64,000 nucleotides of DNA from Mytilisepta virgata. Its lineage: Eukaryota; Mollusca; Bivalvia; Mytilida; Mytilidae. A program made the position numbers and the translations under genes. Below the pieces are notes generated by a model, which made no database searches, was not told where the DNA came from, and saw nothing but the letters and a program-made list of their open reading frames with translations. The first letter of the stretch is position 1. Each line of letters opens with the position of its first letter. Below, one piece after another: positions 12,801-22,099 of this stretch. The DNA lies in NCBI GenBank assembly GCA_028015205.1, contig CM051520.1:63868694-63932693 (forward strand), given 5' to 3'.

Positions 12801-15800
12801 CATACTTCAAGTTATGTAACTATGGTGGTGGTCAACACGTTTCCATCGAACTCAAGGTTTTCTTTTGCCTATATAGTACTATCATGACTATCATGGTGAT
12901 TTAATTCATGATAAAATATTCCCAAAACCGTTAAGAAATAATATAAACACACTGAAGTCAAACACATTGAAGATATAAAATGACAGGCTTTAGTCTAAAT
13001 GTCTGCTCTCCAAGTCAATTTTTATTAGTTGTCTGTTGATTTTATGTTTTTGTTTTGTGCACTTAACGAACCAGAATTTAAATTTTGGAAATGCACAGCT
13101 AATGCTTCAGATTAGGCATATAAATTAATATGGGGTATATGCTATGTTACAACATTTTGATTTTTAATAAGTTTTTAGAACATTTTCGATGTATTGACAA
13201 TTTGAATTTGACTTTCTCTCGTGATAAAACGTATATGTTTTACATCTGTAAGTATACATTTGAATATCTCCAAACATGCTTTTGGTCACTTTAACTTAAC
13301 ATTGCCATTTTTGGAAAGAAAACACACTGTGAAATACACTGCAATATACGTCATATTTACCAAGCAGATTTTACTAATTTCTTAATTAGTAGAAAACAGT
13401 ACTTCAAATTATCTTATATTTAAATGGTAGTACCAGAGAAACATATGAGGTTTTCTTGATAGAAAATGCACTTTGTAGTCTTTGTAAACACTGATCCATC
13501 ATTTGTCCATCAGTCCGAGTTTCTAAATATACTCGATGACTATATTCTGTATATACAGGGAGACTAATTGAAGTTTTCCAATTTCCTTTTACGTCTTTTG
13601 TTAGGTGTATTTGTATATGTTTTTTGTACATATACTTTTAATTTTTACACTAAAATGCAACAAAAGGATTTCTAATGTGGCTACAATAAAGTCAAATGAA
13701 ACGTAGTAAAAATTATTCCAAAACATCATATCAATTAATTGCTGTTTTTTATTATTTTTTTTTATTTGCAGACTTGTATATATGGAATAGAAACTCCTTG
13801 CTCTTTGAAAGGACCTAAATCTACTCTTGTTTTTTTTACAAGATTTAGTTTTATGACTTGTTTTATATTTGTTACTTCTAATCAATCTATGGTTTTCTTT
13901 TTCCTCTATTTACGTTGTCGGAAATTCTCCCTGTGAAGTCCATTTAACTTTTTGTCATGATACATTCAATTTAAATTTCAGTCTCACTAGACTCGACTCA
14001 GGTCTATATTACAGAACCACCAATGGAACTAGAAACTTCACATTCAACAGACAGAACCACAGGTAGTTCAAACATTTCTAAATTCAACGAGTTATTGGTA
14101 TTGACTGTTTACGTATGAATCGTATCGTAAAATGGGATAACAAAACGAAAACTTGAGGGGAAAATAACATGAACAAGCAATCTGCCAAAGGTGCTGGGAA
14201 TTTTTCATCCGTAAGAGAGACTATTACGATAAATCAATGAAGATACTGATTTAAAGCAGATATAGAAGTTGCATATTCTAATTTGCAGCTGATGATCCTT
14301 AGTAAATTAACAGAAAAATATACATGATTAAGATTTTATATTTTGCATTTTTTTGAAGGCTCTACTATATTTCAACTGGGTGCTGACGGTTCTTAGGCGT
14401 ATGAAGTAAATTAACAAAAACTATACCGTGAATAGGATATAAGATTTTGTAGATTTTTGAAAATAAAACAGCACCAATCTATATTCAAATATATAATGTA
14501 AAAGTGAACTGAATTTGTAAAACAATACACTTTGCAATAAAACCGATATATTAGTATGAAACCGCTTACAGTTTTAAATTTGGACAGATCTATAGATCAT
14601 TTTCATAATTGTGGATATTTCAGAAATGACTTCTATCATACCCAATATGTATGAAATAACTGATGATGATAGCATCCTGAAAGGTACAGTTTGTATATGT
14701 ACATGTATGGTTACCAATGTTTTATGTAGGCAATTAAAATAATTTCAAATTTAAGTCGAATACAGACCGATTGAAGGGGAAAAAACATGTCAATTTTATT
14801 TCAAGTCAGGTTTTATTTAAATTTACATTCTCATTGAAACATAAAATGAAATGAAATAAGGTAACATATGGCATTGTGTCTGTGATTATTTTACTACAGC
14901 TTCTGGTGGCTTGTAAATATCTTACGTCACAAATGACCCTATATTTAGATACATAGGTTGAAATTTTTCATTAATAAATTATGAAATTGTTTTTAAAATA
15001 GGTGTTTGACTAGCTCAAGGGTAATTTGTTAAGGCATATCTAATGATTTATAATATTTTGGGTTTTATTTCTTTTTGTCTTTCAAAAGTTTTCTAGAGTA
15101 CATGTAGCTAGTGAAGGTTGATCCAGAAATGCGTACTGTATGCAATTAATTAGTGTCCGAGTTAATTTCTTCGAATATATCTTATACAATACCAGTGAGT
15201 CAATTGGAACCAAACTTGATAGCAATATTTAAGACTGCCAACCAAAATGAACATAGTCAAACAATTTATTTTGCATGAAGACTGCAGATTATAACCAGGT
15301 GCATGAGCGATACAGCAAAATCTTTTAAATGTCAATAACTTTTTTCAATCGCTCATTTCCATTCTTAACAAAAAGAAAAACGGAAAAGAAAAATAAAACA
15401 AAACGCAATTTTGTAAAGGATGGACTCGACTTTATTTCTTTGATTCCTTATCAATGATGTATCTGTAATATAATCTTTTCTATCCCATATAATCTGGAAA
15501 ATCTTTTTCGAAAATATTCAAAACATATAATTGAAATAATGTTCAGATATCTCTCATTTTCCACTTTCAATTAGCATATTTTTAATTTTCTACTCGAAGT
15601 GTATAAATATATCTTAAAATATAACATCGACGTGTATCAAATGAATGTGAAGTTGTTAGAACAGGCCAAAAAAGTTTGAAGTTGCGACATTTTCAAATGA
15701 TGCACCAATCACTAATTCAAATGTTAAATTTTAGTAAAGCTAAGCAATATTTTTATTATAAAATCATTTATTAAAGAATCTTAACGAAAACTCGTAAAAT

Positions 15801-16324
15801 TCATATGCATTCACTATTTTGCAGATTTACGTACGAATCAAATGTATGGTTATATTTTTACTGCTGCTGGCTTTGCTCTCTTCTTTGGTGCTTGCGTTAT
15901 TAATTTTGTCTACAGAAAAATGAAACGAAGAGATAACAATACCAGTAATACCGATGTTGTGCAGATTTCAGAAGCCGATGAAGTTCGTGAAAATGAAGTT
16001 CAGAGCGAAGATGAACATTCCAACCATAGTATAACTGTGCACGATTATGCAGCAATAGATGACACATATTTCATAGATATTGTCTCTCAGATTTCATCTG
16101 AAAACACTTCAAGCGAAGTTGCAGCAACCAGTTTTCGTTCTGATGATGGTCATCTCCATCCCTTCGACTCCATTATTGGACCAGAAGGTGAACAGCAATA
16201 TTCAAATGACTATGACAACAACGATCACAAAGGATACCAGAAACTGTACGATCCACTTCGCATAGAGCTAACCGAGGCTAGTGAATACTCTGCACTTAAT
16301 GTCGACAGTATAAATTCGAATTGA
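712..16324 (+). CDS. receptor copy A: EGF-like type I membrane protein with alternative tails (5' end not in window)
   Basis: Exons run in order: EGF exon pair (712-820, 2540-2577), stalk exons (3945-4022, 5912-5977), tail 1 exon (8387-8619), a second damaged EGF pair (10732-10839, 11403-11440), stalk exons (13982-14062, 14624-14683) and tail 2 exon (15825-16324). The EGF pair has the Cys spacing of MEGF/Draper-type receptors, which in animals bind apoptotic cells or other ligands and signal phagocytosis. No signal peptide exon is visible, so A is headless within the window. Phases allow the stalk exons to join either tail. It could be one gene with alternative tails, two adjacent genes, or partly a pseudogene. 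Family assignment is by motif only. Confidence 0.6.
2020..2335 (+). repeat. two-copy direct repeat in intron
   Basis: The phrase GGATAGACAAAATTATATG followed by TTTAT, a TCTATTGC core and a CTCCC-type end occurs near 2050-2105 and again near 2260-2320, each preceded by GTAACAGGA-like text. The same pair is present in unit B near 37360-37420 and 37570-37625. It is an intronic repeat between the two EGF exons with no coding potential seen. Confidence 0.55.
2540..2577 (+). CDS. EGF-like exon, copy A (second half of module)
   Basis: This 38-nt exon (phase 2 to 1) follows TTATTTGTAG and precedes GTAGGT. Joined to the previous exon it completes RCDHIKGCIPTDH, matching the usual end of MEGF-type repeats (C-x-H-x-x-G-C). 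The copy B exon at 37788-37825 has identical length, and a 38-nt paralogue lies at 11403-11440. Confidence 0.7.
3945..4022 (+). CDS. stalk exon, copy A
   Basis: This 78-nt phase 1-1 exon has acceptor CGTTATACAG and donor GAAG/GTATAA. It encodes a Ser/Thr/Val-rich segment containing SRSYTVLQETTYS, with no Cys, consistent with an extended extracellular stalk. The equivalent in unit B (39889-39965) has lost its acceptor and one base. Confidence 0.55.
4185..5200 (+). repeat. tandem repeat, about 165-bp unit, six degenerate copies
   Basis: Copies start near 4192, 4359, 4593, 4753, 4920 and 5084, each carrying GCCGATCTGTCATCC-like, GACTTAGTTTAACATAG-like and GAATGGATTGAAACGAA-like phrases. Spacing is about 160-170 bases, with one longer interval near 4440-4590 that contains a partial extra unit. 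Unit B has fewer copies (40130-40830). Related copies lie at 25940-26470 and, in opposite orientation, at 26930-27590. Confidence 0.8.
5355..5850 (+). repeat. tandem repeat, about 140-bp unit, three copies
   Basis: Three copies begin near 5427, 5566 and 5708 with GGTTAAGTTTTGCG-like text and run through CTTTGGAACTAAGCATAG and CATCAGTGGATGTGCC. The block opens with CCCCGACC and a GTACGTACGT stretch. Unit B has the same array at 40955-41450. No coding frame persists. Confidence 0.75.
5912..5977 (+). CDS. stalk exon SSNSNSVDVV, copy A
   Basis: This 66-nt phase 1-1 exon has acceptor TTCATATAG and donor ACAG/GTATTC. It encodes a Ser/Asn-rich then acidic segment (SSNSNSVDVVQLSNEDQE). Copy B (41556-41621) keeps length, phase and both splice sites with four residue changes, which supports it as a real exon. 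Function is probably a juxtamembrane spacer. Confidence 0.6.
6335..7660. repeat. direct and inverted repeat block, unit A
   Basis: A phrase running from TTTTGGATTTTAATGGTTG to CATACAGTGCAT occurs at about 6350-6480 and 6708-6790. It reappears inverted at about 7480-7620 and is bounded by GATGCAGAGGTAACCC (6659-6674) and its complement (about 7606-7630). This is the layout of nested non-autonomous elements. The same block is in unit B at about 42000-43350. Confidence 0.6.
8387..8619 (+). CDS. transmembrane and short cytoplasmic tail exon (tail 1), copy A
   Basis: This terminal exon has acceptor CTTCTTATAAG, enters at phase 1 and ends at TAG (8617-8619). After DQVKSN it encodes a hydrophobic segment (IKVLIYIICTGSLALLIG and following residues) and then a basic stop-transfer (KQR), making a type I membrane anchor. 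The tail of about 45 residues is acidic and contains VYDLIDEKNM, a single YxxI-type tyrosine motif resembling the YAAIDD of tail 2. It lacks the paired YxxL arrangement, so this form could bind ligand without the tail 2 signal. The unit B equivalent is broken. Confidence 0.7.
8620..9590. other. no gene recognised
   Basis: AT-rich sequence after tail 1, presumably 3' UTR and intergenic or intronic DNA. An AATAAA sits at 9308-9313, too far from the stop to be a confident polyadenylation signal. The stretch is conserved in unit B (44308-45270). Confidence 0.4.
9592..9900 (-). pseudogene. possible minus-strand coding relic, unit A
   Basis: The minus strand is open for about 100 codons, with a Cys-containing stretch (TEPIGTNHDSNCTF) and then KYDVATKVNIYLG. 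The unit B counterpart (about 45270-45590, minus) retains most of the same residues but has an in-frame stop and indels. A plausible acceptor (CATCTTTACAG) precedes the B copy. I do not recognise a family. It may be a decayed exon or chance; conservation between units alone is weak evidence because the duplication is recent. Confidence 0.2.
10732..10839 (+). pseudogene. second EGF-like exon, frameshifted, copy A
   Basis: The sequence is homologous to the exon at 712-820: CPFGY near the start, then CDDNTYSRHC and CRCQKFQR. It is 108 nt rather than 109 because the A-run after TGC has five A instead of six, which breaks the frame between CK and CDD. The donor is the weak GTTTAT. The region is absent from unit B. 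It is best read as a decaying second EGF module of an older duplicated ectodomain. Confidence 0.6.
11403..11440 (+). CDS. second EGF-like half-exon, copy A
   Basis: This is a 38-nt exon (phase 2 to 1) with acceptor ACTTTGCAG and a strong donor GTGAGT, encoding RCDNMKGCIDVVF. It has exactly the length and phase of exons 2540-2577 and 37788-37825. Its partner exon upstream is frameshifted, so functional use is doubtful. Confidence 0.45.
12105..12353 (-). mobile_element. tRNA-derived SINE
   Basis: Read on the minus strand, the head has a tRNA-like start (GCCTCGTTGGTCTTATGGTA) resembling an RNA polymerase III A box. About 45 bases on comes GGTTGTTGGTTCAATCTC, resembling a B box (GTTCRANNC). The body includes GGACGGGTTGGCTCGGAGTC. 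Unit B lacks the whole surrounding segment, so insertion time relative to the duplication cannot be read. Open frames over it on either strand are by-products of its composition. Confidence 0.75.
13982..14062 (+). CDS. stalk exon with TEPPMELETSHS, copy A
   Basis: This 81-nt phase 1-1 exon has a strong acceptor (TTAAATTTCAG) and donor ACAG/GTAGTT. It encodes a Ser/Thr/Glu-rich stretch containing ITEPPMELETSHSTDRTT. Copy B (47969-48046) is 78 nt: an in-frame three-base difference and intact sites. In-frame length change and maintained splice sites argue for coding. It lies next to the tail 2 exons. Confidence 0.65.
14624..14683 (+). CDS. juxtamembrane exon EMTSII, copy A
   Basis: This 60-nt phase 1-1 exon has acceptor GATATTTCAG and donor AAAG/GTACAG. 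It encodes an acidic segment (EMTSIIPNMYEITDDDSILK) just before the membrane exon. Copy B (48613-48672) is the same length with two residue differences. Confidence 0.65.
15825..16324 (+). CDS. transmembrane and ITAM-like tail exon (tail 2), copy A
   Basis: The terminal exon enters at phase 1 after CTATTTTGCAG and ends at TGA (16322-16324). From the in-exon Met (15842) it encodes a transmembrane segment (YIFTAAGFALFFGACVINFVY), the stop-transfer RKMKRR and an acidic cytoplasmic tail of about 130 residues. Tyrosine motifs are DYAAIDD (Tyr 69) and the pair YDPL (136-139) and YSAL (149-152) with nine residues between. YxxL/I-x(6-12)-YxxL/I is the ITAM consensus used by Syk-family-coupled receptors, including Draper. 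Signalling is inferred. The copy B exon (49676-50175) has the same length and keeps all three motifs. Confidence 0.8.
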
Positions 16325-16462
16325 ATGAAAACACATTTCGTTTGAAGAGTGATTTTTTCCCTTTTTACAATGTTTTATAGATAAATTAATGTGTTCTTTT
16401 ATATTATGCTTGATTCTGTTAACAATGGATGAATTATTTGTTGTCAACATTTCATCTTTTAT

Positions 16463-16468
16463 AATAAA
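16463..16468 (+). promoter_or_regulatory. polyadenylation signal AATAAA after tail 2, copy A
   Basis: AATAAA lies about 140 bases after the tail 2 stop, a normal 3' UTR distance. The unit B equivalent near 50314 reads AATGAA, so B must use another signal or be processed less efficiently. Confidence 0.5.
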
Positions 16469-17322
16469 GAAATTAAGTTAATGACTAACCTGTCAGACGT
16501 CAATAATGTTAAGGGCTGTCATATTTTCATAAAATGAGAATACTTTTTTTATATATTATCTGTCAGTCAATTTTTACATTTTTGCTGTTAACTTGTTCTT
16601 GGCTAATGTTTGGATCATCGAATTTCTAATTTTATCGGTAGAAATGTTGGTTGAAGTTGGAAGTGTCAGACTTATCGTAGGGGAAACTTAAATATCATTC
16701 CATAACTGTCGCTTTGTGCTCTCGGCTTTCGACAAAATCATATTAAATTTTCTTCAATGTAACATTTTAATTTAACTAATAGCCTTATAAAGGCATACTT
16801 AACACGAGGTTACAACACCGGACACGATTTTATGAAGGGATTAATCCTAATCACTTTACACTGCGACCATAATTGAATTAACGTGGTTAAAATGTAACCT
16901 ACCCAAACGCCAAAATAGGTATGTGTCCAACATGTCCAATGTACAAATGTTTACTAACTTGAGACACTACATTGTACATGTAATATACGAAACAGTAAGG
17001 TACATCTACTGATTTTGTTGGTGAACTTTTACCATTAGGTCAAGTTATGTGTAGTCCTTATAAATATGGAAATATAAACACGCCTACTTTTGAAAATGTG
17101 ACCGATTGCTGTATATTTAAGGCAAACTATCCTTAATTTTTCACATTTCAAGACTTTCACAACCAATTGCTTATCATTACATTGTATTCTGAATTCGACT
17201 TACACAAGTCATGTAATACACACTATGATCATATGAAGTTGGCGGCATTTCAATGTGTTTTGTTTTCATGTACTTTTACAGATATTGAGGACTATGTATT
17301 AACTACAAATGTATAATATAGT

Positions 17323-17425
17323 TCGTTGATACCAGTTTTGATGCACAAGATGTGCACATTTCGCCGATTTATAACTCATAAGTTGTGCTCATCAGTTGCT
17401 AATTCAGACCTAAAATGTTGAAAAC

Positions 17426-17469
<44 letters not shown>

Positions 17470-17740
17470 AAAAATATGAAGAGCAAATTCAAAATACCAA
17501 AATGACCAAAAGGGATAAAGCCAAAACCATCTAAGGACAGAGCTATGAGACCCTCCTACTTTTCACAATTTTTACAATTCTTTAACAGTAAATTTTAAGT
17601 ATCAATTTCGGGCTAGTATCGGAATACTAGAAACTGAGCTGGGGAAAACCTCGGGACTTGGAGTCCACCAGCAGTGGCACCGACTCAGTGGTTAAAATAT
17701 AATTTTTTGATACCAATTTTGATGCACAAGATGTGTAATT
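17323..17740. repeat. interspersed repeat with A40 tract, unit A
   Basis: The phrase GATACCAGTTTTGATGCAC occurs near 17330 and, with one change, near 17708, flanking about 380 bases. Inside is a run of 40 A (17427-17466) and GAGCTGGGGAAAACCTCGGG. Unit B has the same element (about 51172-51570), where the run is C9 then A-rich, showing homopolymer instability. Related text appears near 56190-56290. Confidence 0.6.
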
Positions 17741-17920
17741 GTAGTCTGGATAGATATGCCGTACGTATAAAGGTTGAAATCAACAGTATCAGGGAAATTT
17801 TACTAATTGTGGAATTTACAAAAATCAACAACATAAACACCATCATGACCATGTTTAATATTTTCTATGCATATGAAAGCGATATTCACAGTTTAAAAGA
17901 GTTACAATTAGCTTATTTTA

Positions 17921-18010
17921 ACATGCTGATGAGAGGTAACTCCTTGAAATGCGTCGTATACAGCATAGTATAAATTTACTGTATCTAATATTAGTATCTT
18001 TGGATTGTTA
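17921..18010 (-). repeat. dispersed 85-bp repeat copy
   Basis: The minus-strand sequence matches 55888-55970 and 56270-56352 (AACAATCCAAAGATACTAAT, then ACGACGCATTTCAAGGAG). Unit B at about 51753 lacks this piece. It is therefore a unit A insertion or a unit B deletion. Confidence 0.6.
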
Positions 18011-19812
18011 TTTAGAAGGCTTGAAGTATACCCAAGATACCTTTTACGTATTACACTTAAGTGAAAATTATGGTGTTTTCTTAGTTTAAGAACTTATCTG
18101 CATAGCACTTAAGTATTGTTGGTAGAGCTTATGACAACTAAGATGTTTCTAAGATAAGGATTTTATCATAACCCAAGTCAAGAATAATTTAGCTATTCTC
18201 GTCTTGGATATCGGACAATTTTGTCGGTGTTTGTTGTACTGCATTTAACGCCATATTGAGATTCTATGATTCCAATGTAGGGTACATAAATGTTTTCATA
18301 TTTCATCGTATAACGACTAATCAGTCATGCTTAAGGTCAAACATTTGGAACATTGAAACAATAACCCAAAGCATTTGAACGTGCATATTTTTTCCGACAT
18401 AATAAATAGTGCAAAGCTTAGCCATCTAAAGAGTAATATCTGGAAGTCAGCATGTAAATGAAGTCGACTGCGAACAACTTTCAGTTGAATTCGGTGTAAT
18501 TGCTGGTCTTAAGTTTATTAAATTTTCTTTTCAAAATTTCTGTTTTTTTTTCTCTTTCGACTTTTCGTCTCATGTATTCATAATTGAGTATTAAGAGCGT
18601 GGAGTGTAATAATATAACACCATAGGATGAATGGTTTTAGGAGTGTTAAGGTTTCTGTACTTGAATCCGACTTACTAAACATTTAAGAGTTAACTAGAAC
18701 ATTTTTTAAAACATATATTAGGTACCAGACACCTAGCGTTGGGAGATGGGAACTAGTTATTAAAAGAGGTAATTGATACTTTATCTCTCTCTGGAAGAAT
18801 TACATAATGTACACTGATGGACAGTGGCCGTGCCAGAACTGATGATAGGGCAGCAGAATATCATAACCTTTAATTACAAGAGAAAAGCTAATGGACTTTA
18901 TTATGAGAACTAACACAATTTGACAACTGAATTATTTTTATTGGAATTCCGAAATTGAAAACCCTTTTGAAAGGAACTAGACATAGAAAACTCTGTTGAT
19001 ACTTATTAGTTGTATATATCATTGGAAGTACTAGAAAGTTATATGAAAATTTGACTATAATTAAATTTTATATAAAAATCATTCTCATTTATTATCTTTT
19101 CTTTCGTTACAAATGTCATTGTCCAGCAAATTCATTTGCAGGAATAACCGACTTAACAAAACCAACAAAAAAAATGCACTTCACTCATTTATAATCATTA
19201 ATTTTTTATGAATAATTTTATGATACTTATAAAAGTGGGTATGTTTCCTCTGTTCAAAGTATGACTTAAGTATATAAATAATAAAAAATGGTGTCAATGG
19301 CAGGAAATGGTCAAATGACTTAAATAGATTAATTATAGAAAATCCTGTCATGTGATATGAATCGAGGTTAATGTGTCTAATTTCCGGTTGTTTGGGATTA
19401 CATGTTATTTTTCGCAATAAAACATGTATCTCATTGATATCACGATGACTGAAACTTTTAAGTATAAAGGCAAAATATAATAATAAAAATACTAATAACT
19501 GCTCAACTATGAATGACAACTCCATATAAATAGTCGGAAATAAGAAATATAAATTTCATCACAACAGTTCATGAGAATTAAATGTCTATAATGTTGAAAG
19601 CCGATATAATACCCACAAAATTGAAGAGCAAACACTAAATTCAGAAATAAAAATATTAAAACCAAAATAATCTAAACAAGCTACACAGGATTGATATTCT
19701 CCTTATTGTTCACAAAATGTAATATTTAATTTCATGTATCGATTTTATATAACACAACAACGGTTTTTAAAAAATAGTTCCATATGTCTGATGTTTTCAC
19801 AAAGTATATATA

Positions 19813-20345
19813 CTAGTCAACAAAAGTAACGATACACTAGTTCGCAACCAAATATCTTGGTAATTCCTTAAAAAACTTAAGTATTAGGGCAACAGTGTTT
19901 TGCTACTTCATTTCTTGATCTAATTTGTCTCATTTTGAAATTTGGATAAACTTGAAATCGTTGAAAATTGAAATTTTCCAAACGAGCTTTAAATTAAATT
20001 TGCGGAAGATCAAGAAGAAAATCGAGACACATTTTGTAAAAGGAAAATCCAACGGTTGAAATCAGTAGAAAAAACTCAAATCTTTTGTCACACAGACACT
20101 GTGATTCACATAACAGGGTAAATATACTGTTTTTTTTATTTTGGGTCGAAAAATGTGATTTTTGAAATCTCAAAAAATGAATTTTTTCATTTCAAACCTT
20201 TTGCACAAAATCCATGCTTTTGATGAAAAAACAATCTACTATGAAAATCAGACGTGTGGGTATATTTTTTCTGCTTAATACAGCTATTTGAAATTATGAA
20301 TATATGAAAAATGCATTACCATGTATCGTTTCTTTTGTTGACTAG
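19813..20345. mobile_element. mariner-like MITE, copy in unit A
   Basis: Terminal inverted repeats CTAGTCAACAAAAGTAACGA and TCGTTTCTTTTGTTGACTAG bound 533 bases and are flanked by TA on both sides (19811-19812, 20346-20347), as in Tc1/mariner insertions. No transposase frame is seen, so it is non-autonomous. The same insertion in unit B (53682-54131) is shorter through internal deletions and so predates the duplication. Confidence 0.75.
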
Positions 20346-20713
20346 TATATGACGATAGGTTCCTTTCAAAAAGTACATTTGAAAATTATATGTAACCAAA
20401 TATGAAATCCAATTTTAAAAAAATCAAATTGATATATTTTAATATTGGGTATGAAAGCTAGTTGAGTTTTACAAAATTCAAAATCAGAAGGACGTTTGTG
20501 AGCGATATTATTTGACAAGCATTATAAAATTTCTTGCTGAAATCTAGATGTTCACTCCGTGCAAATATCATTGATGGCTGATATATAAATATATATGAAT
20601 ACAGTAATTTAAAGCACCGTAAATAAAAACAAAAACAGACAATAATAAAAATGACTAGTATAATATAAACTGTAAAATCCACAACAGCCCAGCTATTAAT
20701 TTTTTGGAATGCG

Positions 20714-20937
20714 TGTATATCATTCCATTATACATGGCTAATTTAATCACCGGATTTTTCGGTTGGAAATATAGATTCTCCTTCAGGCACGAGTGGGTTA
20801 TGGAATTTCTCCACCCGAGATAGTTAAATTTTCGATTTTCAACACGCGAGCCTTTAGCAAGCGTGTTAAAATCTAAAATTTAACTATTGAGGGTGGAGAA
20901 ATTCCACAATTCACCAGTAAATTGAAGGAGAATCTGT
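20714..20937. repeat. dispersed repeat and hairpin at the unit A end
   Basis: The phrase CATTATACATGGCTAATTTA, then CACCGGATTTTTCGGTTGG, occurs here, at 21661-21716 and at 54766-54807. It continues into an imperfect palindrome: AGATTCTCCTTCA, GGAATTTCTCCACCC and their complements border an inner stem ACACGC/GCGTGT. The similarity between units A and B stops inside this repeat. Confidence 0.65.
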
Positions 20938-20944
20938 TTCTCCT

Positions 20945-22095
20945 ATGATTTCATATTGCAATTAGTTATATCTTTAATTGTAAAAGAATTGACGGTAGTA
21001 TGTACCTTTATAATGAGAATCTTTAGAATTGATAGGGTCTATGCCGATCTGAAGTTTTACAAATCTTGTGTAATTTTATTAATTTCTTTAAATTTTTTAT
21101 ATTGTAATGTTGTATACGAGTATTTTGCTTTGACCTTATTGGTGTAATTGCAAATATAAGTTATTGTTAGTTATATCCATGGGCAAGATTTTATCGGTAA
21201 ATGAAACAGAAGGACCCGAAGAGGACTTTAGACCTACGTCAAGAATTCTGGAAATAATTGTTCACATTGTCATTAGCTTCATTTACGTAAAAACTTCTGT
21301 TTCAAACAACTTTTCAGCAAAGGAATTTAGTGAACCTACTACTGAAGGAAGCGTTCATCGACAACTATCTACAAATAACATGTAAAACATGGTATTTTTA
21401 TTTAATACCGAGAACAACGGTCGAACATTATCTTTGATTTTTAAGTCGTCCGTCCATATTTTGACTTTGACAGAGTTATGCCTCCTGAAGGAGTTATCAG
21501 ATCTCTTTGTACTTAATTATCTGTCTGAACATTTTCCACTCAAATGTTTTCATGTTTATGTTATGGTTTCTTAGAATACATGATTTACTGTGGTGAGGGA
21601 GGTAACTTCGTAATGGAAAAAAAATACATGTAGCCGAAGAATGGATTTAAACACAATGCGTATATATCAATCCATTATACATGGCTAATTTAATCACCGG
21701 ATTTTTCGGTTGGAAATATAGATTCTCCTTTAATTTACTCGTGAGTTTTGGAATTTCTTCACCCTCAATCAATAAAATCAATAAAAAGGAGGAATTTGGG
21801 TGAAAACTTTATTTAACTATATACTTAAAAAAAAAGATTTTTCCCCGTCTCCCAAAACAAATTAAAAAAATTTATTGCAACTCTTTAAATTTATGTACAC
21901 TGAGTAGAACTAAATAGGACATGTAGGATTGAATATTTATAATTATTAAGACTATGTTCATGGATGTGTCTAACTATTCAAAACCCACACCCAAGGAAGG
22001 TAATAAACGGGTTCTGTAGAAATGGAAACGGGCATTTTAATTCATTAATAATTAATGCTGATTACAATGGATTATTTTCTGCCACGAACACCTTA
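20945..22095. repeat. interspersed repeat block with inverted copy at 59640-60620
   Basis: Segments around 21336-21590 and 21795-22090 match the complement of 59640-59995 and 60303-60630. Segment 20945-21024 matches 60640-60716 directly. A short open end (EGSVHRQLSTNNM then stop, about 21345-21385) is partly kept in the other copy, but the whole block looks like a repeat family, so I do not call an exon. Confidence 0.55.
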
Positions 22096-22099
22096 ATAA

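Larger units (their letters stand above)
619..20768 (+). repeat. segmental duplication unit A
   Basis: This block is collinear and directly oriented with 35797-54807. Similarity begins near 619/35797 (TTTGGAGG then ACATGATG) and ends near 20768/54807 after CGGTTGGAAA. All receptor exons from the EGF module to the last tail exon are shared, as are tandem repeats and a mariner-like MITE, so those predate the duplication. Differences: A has about 1.8 kb at 10620-12400 (second EGF pair and a SINE) that B lacks, and 12660-13314 is absent from B. B carries two GATATC foldback insertions, and 36575-36935 differs from A 1415-1620. Confidence 0.92.

Noticed and set aside
17427..17466. A40 tract as evidence of a retrocopy tail
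   Set aside because: The same position in unit B is C9 followed by about 16 A within the same repeat, so it is an unstable homopolymer, not a tail next to a processed gene.
21164..21385. 73-codon frame ending EGSVHRQLSTNNM as a terminal exon
   Set aside because: Its end recurs with changes in the inverted repeat at 59.95 kb, so the conservation is that of an interspersed repeat.
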